Origin: Actinomycetes bacterium
GTDB lineage: Bacteria > Actinomycetota > Acidimicrobiia > Acidimicrobiales > Bog-793
NCBI GenBank assembly: GCA_021785095.1
Contig: JAJYGM010000724.1
Coordinates: forward strand, 1 to 5,997
Length of the DNA: 5,997 nucleotides
Reading direction: 5' to 3'
Positions 1 to 5,855 of the stretch are shown here, one piece after another. Below the pieces are notes generated by a model. It was given only the letters and a program-made list of their open reading frames with translations. It searched no databases and had not been told where the DNA came from. Each line of letters opens with the position of its first letter. The stretch's first letter is position 1. The position numbers and the translations under genes are program-made.

Positions 1-174
1 CGGCTGGCATCGACTTGCAACCACAGACCTGGACCTGACCCGCAGCGATGCTACCGCTGGGCAGCGCCGGGACCCGGCGGTGCGCACGGTTCCGGCGCGG
101 ACGACGACGGGAGGACGAGGAGGAGGGCATCGGCCCAGGTCCGGTCCTCGCGGGCGGGGCCCCGCGCTTCGTGA
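1..174. other. Downstream non-coding region after the isomerase gene, no gene recognised
   Basis: This stretch lies beyond the stop of the isomerase gene and contains no protein I recognise. On the minus strand a frame opens with ATG at 130-128 and stays open for 43 codons to the window edge. It begins with a Ser/Arg-rich run, lacks a clear ribosome-binding site and matches no family I know, so I do not call it a gene. The plus-strand frames that cross it continue antisense through the isomerase gene and look like GC-rich shadows. The only structural element I can support is the GC hairpin listed separately at 149-166. Confidence 0.4.
149..166 (-). terminator. GC hairpin just after the isomerase stop, possible terminator
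   Basis: A perfect 6-bp all-G/C inverted repeat (CGCGGG at 149-154, CCCGCG at 161-166) encloses a 6-nt loop. It begins 8 nt after the TGA stop (177-175) of the isomerase gene. Its position suggests the end of the three-gene transcript. There is no T-run after it on the minus strand, so it would be a U-tract-less terminator of the kind often proposed in actinobacteria. In such GC-rich DNA a 6-bp stem can also arise by chance. Confidence 0.3.
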
Positions 175-1224
175 TCAGCCGCCGCGGAGCCGGGCCTTCA
201 AGACGTCGAGCACCGGCGCCGGGCCGGGGTCGACTCCCTCGACGGCCGCCAGGTGCAGGGAGACCAGATCGCCGACCAGGACGAGATCGAAGAGTTGTGC
301 GAGGTCACCCTCACCCTCTGCATGCACCTCGATCACGTCGGCGAACGCGCTCCCCACCAGCTCGGCGACGAGGCCGAAGCGCCGCGCCACCTGTGGATGC
401 TCGCCGTCGTGACGGAGGTGCAGCAGGCTCAGCAGGTCCCGCGTCCGCTCAGGGGCGTGCCCCCACCCCACCACCTCGTGGTGGCCGGCGTCGGGCTGGG
501 CACCCCAGAATGCCGGGCGCTTCGCATTCTCGTTGATCTGCGTCTTCCATCGCATCGCGGCCGTCACCCCCACGGAGCGGGAGCTCTCGACCACGGGAAT
601 GGTCTGGCCGATCCGACGGGCCACCTCCTCCGCGACGTTCCCCGCGAGGAGCAGCTGGTCGCGGCGCCGGCGAAGCTGCTCGATCGAGAGCCCGAGCCAC
701 GTCCGGGCCCCCGGGAACAGGCCGACCGCCTCGAGCGCGACCATCGGCGGCACGGCCATCGCCCCGAGCGCAGCTCGGGGCAGCGGGAGGCGCGCCGGCA
801 CGAAGAACGTTGCCAGGCCCTCCTCCTTCGCAAACGCCGCGAGCTCGCCACCAGTCGTGACGGCGACGACGTCCGCCCCGACGCGGACCGCCTCCAGGGC
901 CGCCTCGAGGGTCTCCTCGGTGGCCCCGGAAAACGACAGGGCGAAGACGAGGGTGGTCTGGCTCACGTAGGCCGGGATGCTGTAGGACTTCACGACCGTC
1001 ACCGGGACAGGGAGGTACGGCGCGGCCGCCGCGGCCAGGACGTCCCCGGCCAAACCGCTCCCACCCATCCCGAGGACGACCACCTGCTCGACCGTCTCGC
1101 GCCGCGGCAACACGAGGGCGGGCACGCTGTGGACGGCTGCGTCCACCGCCTCCTCGACCTGTTCGGGAAGGCCGAGCGCGGCATCCCAGAGGCCGAGCGA
1201 ATCGGGCGCGCCGAGGGGCTTCAC
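175..1224 (-). CDS. Bifunctional phosphoglucose/phosphomannose isomerase, two SIS domains
   Basis: This 349-residue protein matches the small archaeal/actinobacterial PGI/PMI family, which interconverts fructose-6-P with glucose-6-P and mannose-6-P in the cytoplasm. The first SIS domain (about residues 44-165) carries the glycine loop GMGGSG (52-57) and the sugar-phosphate loop SFSGAT (97-102), followed by LPRAALG (148-154), where the family has its conserved Arg (R150). The second domain (about 190-325) carries the hallmark RWKTQINENAK (225-235), with the likely catalytic Glu at 232, then HHEVVGW (248-254), where relatives usually have HNE. The C-terminal DVLKARL (340-346) supplies the expected lysine, K343. 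Residue roles are assigned by motif comparison with the Pyrobaculum enzyme, which is somewhat shorter at about 300 residues. The start is GTG, overlapping the TGA of the preceding Trm112-like gene as GTGA. This implies translational coupling, because only a weak GA-rich Shine-Dalgarno precedes it. With the mutase two genes upstream it would feed mannose-1-P or glucose-1-P synthesis. Mannose versus glucose preference cannot be read from the sequence. Confidence 0.9.
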   Translation of the reverse strand: MKPLGAPDSLGLWDAALGLPEQVEEAVDAAVHSVPALVLPRRETVEQVVVLGMGGSGLAGDVLAAAAAPYLPVPVTVVKSYSIPAYVSQTTLVFALSFSGATEETLEAALEAVRVGADVVAVTTGGELAAFAKEEGLATFFVPARLPLPRAALGAMAVPPMVALEAVGLFPGARTWLGLSIEQLRRRRDQLLLAGNVAEEVARRIGQTIPVVESSRSVGVTAAMRWKTQINENAKRPAFWGAQPDAGHHEVVGWGHAPERTRDLLSLLHLRHDGEHPQVARRFGLVAELVGSAFADVIEVHAEGEGDLAQLFDLVLVGDLVSLHLAAVEGVDPGPAPVLDVLKARLRGG

Positions 1225-1538
1225 TCCCCGGGGTCCTCGACGGCGGACTCCCGGGGATCCTCGAGGACGGGCTCCTCGGGGCGCTCGGGCGTTGACTCCT
1301 CGGGGTCCTCGAAGGTCGGCGGGAGACCGTCCGCGACGACCTTTGCCATCAGCCGGGCGTGCTCCTCGTCGCTCACGGTCTCGGCCTCGTCGATCAGCAT
1401 CACCGGGATGCCGTCCCGAATGGCGTAGCGACGGTGGAGCCGCGGGTTGTAGAGCGACTCCTCGTCCTCGAAGTAGTAGAGCGGGCGCTTGTCCTCCGGG
1501 CAGGCGAGGATCGCTAGCAGGCGCGGGTCCAAGGGCAT
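1221..1538 (-). CDS. Trm112-like small protein with degenerate zinc site and acidic tail
   Basis: This 105-residue protein belongs to the Trm112/YcaR-like family (PF03966 type). It is recognised by the N-terminal LLAILACP (7-14) and by RRYAIRDGIPVMLIDEA (36-52), the family's typical C-terminal strand. Classical members bind zinc through CPxC plus a second cysteine pair. Here only C13 remains, the motif reads CPEDKRPL, and no other cysteine exists, so zinc binding by this site is unlikely. Trm112 in eukaryotes and archaea activates methyltransferases; the bacterial role is poorly defined, and I assign none. The last ~30 residues (76-105) are acidic and repetitive (EDPEES, EDPRES, EDPGE) and probably disordered. 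ATG at 1538 is chosen over an upstream in-frame ATG at 1622 because GGAGG lies 6 nt before it, the upstream version would run into the mutase gene, and homology begins here. It sits 25 nt after the mutase stop and overlaps the isomerase start by 4 nt. Confidence 0.85.
   Translation of the reverse strand: MPLDPRLLAILACPEDKRPLYYFEDEESLYNPRLHRRYAIRDGIPVMLIDEAETVSDEEHARLMAKVVADGLPPTFEDPEESTPERPEEPVLEDPRESAVEDPGE
1230..1312. repeat. Degenerate short repeats encoding the acidic EDP tail
   Basis: The motif GGGGTCCTCGA occurs exactly at 1230-1240 and 1302-1312, and as GGGGATCCTCGA at 1253-1264. A related CTCCTCGGGGCGCTCGG lies between them (1272-1288). On the minus strand these encode the repeated EDP-(E/R/G)-E units at the end of the Trm112-like protein. 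The array runs to within a few bases of its stop codon. Unequal slippage at the 3' end of the gene is the simplest origin. Confidence 0.6.
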
Positions 1539-1543
1539 CGTCG

Positions 1544-1549
1544 TCCTCC
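1544..1549 (-). promoter_or_regulatory. Ribosome-binding site of the Trm112-like gene
   Basis: On the minus strand this reads GGAGGA, with GGAGG ending 6 nt before the ATG at 1538-1536. It is the strongest Shine-Dalgarno in the window. It decides the start of the Trm112-like protein in favour of the short 105-residue form. It lies in the 25-nt gap between the mutase stop and this start. Confidence 0.8.
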
Positions 1550-1563
1550 GATCGGCCGGGATG

Positions 1564-2961
1564 TCAGCGTGCGGCCGCGGCGGCGGACCGGACGAGGTCG
1601 AGGAGCTCGTCGACCCGGGCACGGCACGACGCCTCGTCGGCAGCCTCGAGGTTCAGGCGCAGGAGAGGCTCGGTGTTGGAAGGCCGGAGGTTGAACCACC
1701 AGTCCTCGAGCTCGACCGTCAGGCCGTCGGTCCGGTCGAGGCGAGCGGCACCCGCGTAGTGGGCCGCCACGGCCTCGATCACCGCTGCCGGGTCCGAGAC
1801 CTCGGTGTTGCGCTCGCCAGAATCCGCGTAGCGCTCGAGCGAGCGTCGAAGTGTGGAGAGCGGCTCGCCCGTGAGCGACATCCGCTCGAGCACGACCAGC
1901 GCGGCGATCAGCCCGGAGTCGGCGCGGTAGTTGTCCCGGAAGTAGTAGTGCCCCGAGTGCTCCCCCCCGAAGACGGCACCCGTCTCCGCCATGACCGCCT
2001 TGATGAAGGAGTGCCCGACTCGGGTCCGGACGGGCACGCCACCCGCTTCTCGGATCACCTCGGGAACCGCATGGGAGCAGATCAGGTTGTAGAGGACCGT
2101 CGCCCCGGGGTGCTTGGCGAGCATTGCCTGCGCGACCAACGCGGTCGTGGTCGACCCCGAGAGTCCCTCTGCCCGCTCGTCGACGACGAAGACCCGATCC
2201 GCATCCCCGTCGAACGCCAGGCCGACATCGGCACCGGCCTCCAGGACTCGTGCCCGCAGCGCAGCGGTGTTCGCTGGTTGGATGGGGTCCGCAGGATGGT
2301 TGGGGAAGGTGCCGTCGAGCTCCGCGTAGAGCACTTCCAGCGAGGGTGCCAGCCCCTCGAAGACCGCCGGGACGACGAGACCACCCATCCCGTTGGCCGT
2401 GTCCGCCACGACCCGGAGCGGGCGCAGCGCAGCGGTGTCGACGAAGCTCCGGACGTGCTGCACGTACGCGCCGAGGAGGTCCTGGCGGGTGACCTTGCCC
2501 GTCGGCCGCCCCGACCTCGCGGATCCCTTCCCCTGTGCACCCCGGCTCCCGTCGCCGGGCGCTCCGAGGCGCTCGAGGGCGAGCTCGCCGATCGCTCCCA
2601 GTCCGGAGTCCTGGCCGACCGGCGCGGCACCGGCTCGGCAGAGCTTGATGCCGTTGTACCGCGCGGGGTTGTGGGATGCGGTGAACATCGCCCCTGGTGC
2701 GTCGAGCAGCCCGGAGGCGAAGTAGAGGAGGTCGGTCGAGGCGAGGCCGATGTCCACGACGTCGGCTCCGGCGCTGCTCGCCCCCTCGATGAACGCTGCG
2801 GCGAGCTCGACGCCCGAGGGGCGCATGTCCCGCCCGACCACCACCCGCTCGGCGCCGGTCCACGAGGCGAAGGCCGAGCCGACCGCCTCCGCGAGCGCGG
2901 CATCGAGCTCATCGGGGACCACCCCACGGATGTCGTAGGCCTTGAAGACGGAGGGCAACAT
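1564..2961 (-). CDS. manB: Phosphomannomutase/phosphoglucomutase (alpha-D-phosphohexomutase)
   Basis: This 465-residue cytoplasmic enzyme, close to the ~460-residue norm of the PMM/PGM family, interconverts hexose-6-P and hexose-1-P (mannose and/or glucose). All four functional loops of the phosphohexomutase superfamily are visible. They are the phosphoserine loop TASHNP (94-99, catalytic S96), the magnesium loop DGDADR (251-256, D251/D253/D255), the sugar-specificity loop GGEHSGH (332-338), and the phosphate-binding loop RPSNTEP (426-432) in domain 4. The N-terminus FKAYDIRG (6-13) is also typical. GEHSGH is the signature shared by enzymes acting on both mannose and glucose, so dual specificity is likely; glucosamine mutase is unlikely. 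A Gly/Arg/Ser-rich stretch at about 133-156 looks like an extended surface loop. ATG at 2961 is supported by GAGGG 4 nt upstream and by homology starting immediately. It is the first gene of a tight unit with the Trm112-like and isomerase genes, and its product pathway continues from that isomerase. The symbol is by family convention; the gene is also called pmm or algC-like. Confidence 0.93.
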   Translation of the reverse strand: MLPSVFKAYDIRGVVPDELDAALAEAVGSAFASWTGAERVVVGRDMRPSGVELAAAFIEGASSAGADVVDIGLASTDLLYFASGLLDAPGAMFTASHNPARYNGIKLCRAGAAPVGQDSGLGAIGELALERLGAPGDGSRGAQGKGSARSGRPTGKVTRQDLLGAYVQHVRSFVDTAALRPLRVVADTANGMGGLVVPAVFEGLAPSLEVLYAELDGTFPNHPADPIQPANTAALRARVLEAGADVGLAFDGDADRVFVVDERAEGLSGSTTTALVAQAMLAKHPGATVLYNLICSHAVPEVIREAGGVPVRTRVGHSFIKAVMAETGAVFGGEHSGHYYFRDNYRADSGLIAALVVLERMSLTGEPLSTLRRSLERYADSGERNTEVSDPAAVIEAVAAHYAGAARLDRTDGLTVELEDWWFNLRPSNTEPLLRLNLEAADEASCRARVDELLDLVRSAAAAAR

Positions 2962-3103
2962 GCGGCCCTCACCCTAGCCCAGCCCAGCTGGTCCGGCCCG
3001 GCTGACGGGATGGGGGGCCGGCTCCGAGGCAACATGGCGCCCCGGGGATCACGCTGCGGGGATCGGGCCCGGGAGCCGAGCTCGCGTAATCAGGGTCGCG
3101 GAA
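2962..3103. promoter_or_regulatory. Gap upstream of the mutase gene, likely terminator/promoter region
   Basis: These 142 nt separate the membrane-protein stop from the mutase ATG and would hold any terminator for the former and promoter for the latter. A 7-bp perfect inverted repeat (CCGGCCC 2993-2999, GGGCCGG 3015-3021, 15-nt spacer) is present. A TANNNT-type hexamer, TAGGGT on the minus strand (2976-2971), ends 9 nt before the ATG. If it served as a -10 box, transcription would start almost at the ATG. No -35 element is convincing at normal spacing, so promoter placement is tentative. The gap breaks the otherwise tight gene packing, so the mutase group may be transcribed separately from the membrane-protein gene. 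Confidence 0.35.
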
Positions 3104-3108
3104 TCAGG
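3081..3108. repeat. Two imperfect 14-nt tandem repeats across the membrane-protein stop
   Basis: CTCGCGTAATCAGG (3081-3094) is followed directly by GTCGCGGAATCAGG (3095-3108), with 12 of 14 positions identical. A partial third CTCGCG follows at 3109-3114. The TCA within the second unit (3104-3106) is the complement of the TGA that ends the large membrane protein. The first unit carries the same TCA just beyond it. Confidence 0.7.
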
Positions 3109-5737
3109 CTCGCGGGGCGAAGTGTGCGCCGCGAGGCGCGAGGAGACCGCCCCCACCGTGTCGACCCCTTGGCCGCGTTCGACTGCTGCCGCCGCGGCCA
3201 CCGTCGCCCCCTCCCGGCCCGGTCCCAGGTGGAGCGCTGGCGTTGGCTGCCGAGCGGCGACGCGTGCGCTGGTCGGCGACGCTCATCCCGACGATCGCCA
3301 CGATCGCGAGCGCCGTGAGCGCCCAGCCGAGCTCGTCGTAGCGAGTGGTGCCGTAGCGGAGGACGACGTGGCGTGAGGTCGGGACCACCACCATCTCGTT
3401 CGGCGTCACCCGGTACGGACCTGCTGCCCCCTTGGCCTTCCAGTTCGGGAAGTACGAGGTCTTGACCAGGATCGGGGTGCCGGTCCGGGAGACGTTGAAA
3501 CTGAGGGACTGGTTCCGCTCGACGATGTCGGAGACGGTCGCTTTCGCCACCGGGACCGCGGGCGGCGAAGGGTCGGTGTAGGGAACCCGGAGCCAGTTCT
3601 TCGGGCCGTAGTACGACTCCGGCACGTGCCAGCGGGTCGGCGTGAGGTACCACGGCAGCGCGGCGGCGAGCCACGCCTTCTCCCCATGGGGCAGGCCGGT
3701 CATCACGACCGGCTGGTCGCTGAGCGCCGTGACGGGGGCGGAGTTCCTCACGAGGTAGACCCGCCAGGTCTGGTCCTGGGGGTCACCGTTCGGCGCCGTG
3801 GAGGACGTGTCGTTGAGCCACGGCCCCGACGTGGCAACCAGCTTCAGTGCCGGATCGGCGGCCGCCTGCGCCTCGACCAGGGGGGTGAACGCCATGAAGT
3901 ACCGCACCCCGAGGAGTTGGAGGTGCTCGACGCCGAGGGGCACGTCGAGCGGCCCGTAGGGGAGCCCGACCATCGCCTCGGAGGGATTCGCCGAGAGCTC
4001 CGCCTGGTTCAAGAAGTGGTACGGCGTGGTGGCGGACGACTCGAAGAGCAGTCCCTCCATGGAGTCGATACAGCCGCCGGTCCAGTAGGGCAGGAGCATG
4101 AGCGACATCGGCGTCCCGAAGCTGTTCAGCTCCGGCTCCTCGTACTCCCACATCGCCCGCCCGCAGCCGTACTTCGCACCGACCTTGGACATCATCTCCA
4201 TGACCGCGTGGTACTCCGGCCAGGTCGCTTTCCCCTGGTAGCCGGTGTAGTTCCAGCTCACCCAGCTCGGGATGTAGCTGGTCGGTGCCGCCTTGACGGG
4301 CGACCACGAGGGGAGCCCGTAGAGGGGGATCGCCGTGCCGACCAGGGTCGCCGCCAGCACAACCACCGGTGTCCAGAGCGCCGCGCGCCGCCGGCCCTGC
4401 TCGGAGTGGGGGCCGCGACGCCACCCGGGGCCCGCACCGCCACCACCCCCGCCGTCGCGCCCGCCGGCCCCCGGCATCGGCGCCGGACGCCTGGTCTCCG
4501 GCCATGCATGGCGGTCCGCAGGACCCGCGTCCGCCGCACCGTCGACGCGCTCCGGCGCGCGCACGGCCGCAAGCGCGCGGCGGAGCGAGACGGTGCCGAC
4601 CGCGCCAGCCTCCGGGCCGAACGCGACTTCGGACCCGTCGAGCGGCCAGGCCGTGAGCGACTCGCGCCGCTGGTCCCAGAGCTGGCCGAGAACCAGCCCG
4701 ATCTCGGCAACCGCGACTCCTGCCAGCAAGTACACGCACAACACCCAGAACGGCAGCAGGCGCAGGTTGTACAGCTTGGCCTGGGGCATGAGGATGAAGG
4801 CGGCACCGAAACTCACCGCGAGCGCCACCAGGAGCTTCGCGGCCGGGCGGCGGTTCACGAACGCGAACAGCGCACCGACGGCGGCCAGCGCCAGACCCCA
4901 GCGCAGCCCCGGCGGCGCGAGGTACTGGGCGTAGGTCGTCACCTTGACCCATCCCATGTTCGTCGTGTAGCCGAGATACGCCGCGAAGGGGATCAGCCAG
5001 AACCCCGCCAGTGTCGCCCCGACGACACCGACGGGGATGCCCCAGCGCAACCGGCCCTTCAGCCCTCCCTGGCCCGGTCCGAAGAGCACGAGGAGGATCG
5101 CCCCCCACGCGCCGAACATGACGGGGACGATGTGGGAGAGGGTCGCCGCACCGAGCAGCACCGCAGCCAGCGCGCGGTGGCGCCCGGTTCGCAGCCCGGC
5201 CATCGTGACCCCGAGGAACACGAGGATCAGGACCAGCGCGATCGCGAAGTCGTACTCGCCGGCGAGGGTCGAGGGGATGTTGCCGCCGGCGATCTCCATC
5301 GTCGAGCTGGTGTCGAAGAGGAACGGGAGGGTCGCCAGGGCCAGGCACTCCGGGAGCGGGCGAGGCAGGTTCCCGAGACGGCCGAAGGCCCAGGCGGCCA
5401 CCGGGAGGCCAACGAGGCCGACGATCGTGACCAGCTTGAAGGCGATGCCGTAGGCGACGAGGTAGCTGAAGCCGACTACGAGCAGCTCGGGGAGCGGGAA
5501 GTAGAAGACGAGCATCGGGAAGCCCGCGAACCAGTCGGGGCTCCAGCCGGTGATCTCGCCGTGCGGGAGGAGATGCTGCTTCAGGTAGGCCGCGACGAGG
5601 ACGTGCGCGCCCGTGTCACCGCCCGCCGTCAGCGTGTCGCGGAAGATCAGCGTTGGGTTGAGCGCCACGAACACGAAGAGCGCGGCACCTCCCACGCAGA
5701 GGAGGGTGACGAGCGATGCGAGCGTCGGGCGGCGCAC
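3104..5737 (-). CDS. Large polytopic membrane protein, GT-C / PTPS-related glycosyltransferase-like
   Basis: From the GTG at 5737 this is 877 residues. The N-terminal half holds about ten or more hydrophobic segments, roughly 6-26, 78-97, 100-119, 128-141, 162-182, 189-221 (probably two), 232-256, 280-294, 299-317 and 330-351. A low-complexity Pro/Gly/Arg loop (about 361-450) comes next, then another membrane segment (454-476), a large hydrophilic domain (about 477-800), one last segment (805-821) and a Gly/Arg-rich tail. The first loop carries GGDTGAH (39-45) and then WFAGFPMLVFYFPLP (69-83). An Asp in the first extracytoplasmic loop (D41) plus the FAGFP..FYFP motif is typical of '6-pyruvoyl-tetrahydropterin synthase-related' membrane proteins, which resemble GT-C enzymes using polyprenyl-phosphate sugars. 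The name is historical and implies no pterin chemistry. The hydrophilic domain has only two cysteines (525, 556), possibly a disulfide if it faces outside. A longer in-frame start at 5944 is rejected because it would overlap the preceding gene. The 5737 GTG has AGGA 7 nt upstream. Donor and acceptor are unknown; the mannose-phosphate genes nearby make a mannose-derived donor a guess only. Confidence 0.75.
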   Translation of the reverse strand: MRRPTLASLVTLLCVGGAALFVFVALNPTLIFRDTLTAGGDTGAHVLVAAYLKQHLLPHGEITGWSPDWFAGFPMLVFYFPLPELLVVGFSYLVAYGIAFKLVTIVGLVGLPVAAWAFGRLGNLPRPLPECLALATLPFLFDTSSTMEIAGGNIPSTLAGEYDFAIALVLILVFLGVTMAGLRTGRHRALAAVLLGAATLSHIVPVMFGAWGAILLVLFGPGQGGLKGRLRWGIPVGVVGATLAGFWLIPFAAYLGYTTNMGWVKVTTYAQYLAPPGLRWGLALAAVGALFAFVNRRPAAKLLVALAVSFGAAFILMPQAKLYNLRLLPFWVLCVYLLAGVAVAEIGLVLGQLWDQRRESLTAWPLDGSEVAFGPEAGAVGTVSLRRALAAVRAPERVDGAADAGPADRHAWPETRRPAPMPGAGGRDGGGGGGAGPGWRRGPHSEQGRRRAALWTPVVVLAATLVGTAIPLYGLPSWSPVKAAPTSYIPSWVSWNYTGYQGKATWPEYHAVMEMMSKVGAKYGCGRAMWEYEEPELNSFGTPMSLMLLPYWTGGCIDSMEGLLFESSATTPYHFLNQAELSANPSEAMVGLPYGPLDVPLGVEHLQLLGVRYFMAFTPLVEAQAAADPALKLVATSGPWLNDTSSTAPNGDPQDQTWRVYLVRNSAPVTALSDQPVVMTGLPHGEKAWLAAALPWYLTPTRWHVPESYYGPKNWLRVPYTDPSPPAVPVAKATVSDIVERNQSLSFNVSRTGTPILVKTSYFPNWKAKGAAGPYRVTPNEMVVVPTSRHVVLRYGTTRYDELGWALTALAIVAIVGMSVADQRTRRRSAANASAPPGTGPGGGDGGRGGSSRTRPRGRHGGGGLLAPRGAHFAPRA

Positions 5738-5846
5738 CCCCCCATCCTGCCCGGCCGAGCTCTGGAACCGGTCGCGGCGGAGGCGCGAACGCCAGAACCG
5801 GCGGGCGTGAACCGCGGGGGCTTCGGGAGTCAGTGGAATTCGGGAG
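5738..5846. other. Gap between the protease-like gene and the membrane-protein gene
   Basis: These 109 nt contain one full copy of a 17-nt duplicated unit next to the upstream stop codon. They also contain a small hairpin on the minus strand (GGCG-TTCG-CGCC, 5793-5782), a UUCG-type tetraloop on a 4-bp stem. That stem is too short and lacks a following T-run to be called a terminator. I see no clear promoter. The frame of the membrane protein stays open through here, but without a usable start codon. Confidence 0.35.
5745..5748 (-). promoter_or_regulatory. Probable ribosome-binding site for the large membrane protein
   Basis: On the minus strand AGGA lies 7 nt before the GTG at 5737-5735, with a T and six G residues between them. 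No other ATG, GTG or TTG occurs in this frame between the end of the upstream gene and this GTG. The site and the lack of alternatives together fix the start. An ATG overlapping the same site (5745-5743) is out of frame. Confidence 0.5.
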
Positions 5847-5855
5847 TCAGTGGAA
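5822..5855. repeat. Perfect 17-bp tandem duplication across the protease-like gene's stop
   Basis: TTCGGGAGTCAGTGGAA occurs at 5822-5838 and again, without a single mismatch or spacer, at 5839-5855. The second copy contains the TCA (5847-5849) that is the TGA stop of the upstream protein and its last two codons. The first copy is a non-coding echo of that stop region. Perfect identity suggests a recent duplication by replication slippage. Confidence 0.9.

Noticed and set aside
1..70. tRNA-like text on the minus strand: a D-arm-like CAGCGGTAGCATCGCTG and a GGTTGCAAGTC reminiscent of a T-loop
   Set aside because: The supposed T-stem arms do not pair, the T-loop lacks the invariant C, and no 5-bp anticodon stem or acceptor stem can be formed.
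2..130. Open minus-strand frame from ATG at 130 to the window edge (43 codons)
   Set aside because: It has a Ser/Arg low-complexity start, no good ribosome-binding site and no recognisable family. GC-rich DNA leaves such frames open by chance.
1225..1316. Possible CRISPR or direct-repeat array
   Set aside because: The units are short, unevenly spaced, in frame and coding for an EDP-rich tail; there are no spacers of constant length.
253..1428. Long plus-strand open frame antisense to the isomerase
   Set aside because: The frame is a shadow of the real minus-strand gene, whose motifs are complete. The plus-strand product is Arg/Gly/His-rich with no domain.
1539..1622. N-terminal extension of the Trm112-like protein to ATG 1622
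   Set aside because: The added 28 residues run into the mutase coding end and resemble no family, while a strong GGAGG sits before ATG 1538.
1489..3318. 609-codon plus-strand open frame antisense to the mutase
   Set aside because: It opposes a phosphohexomutase with every catalytic loop intact and has no recognisable motif of its own.
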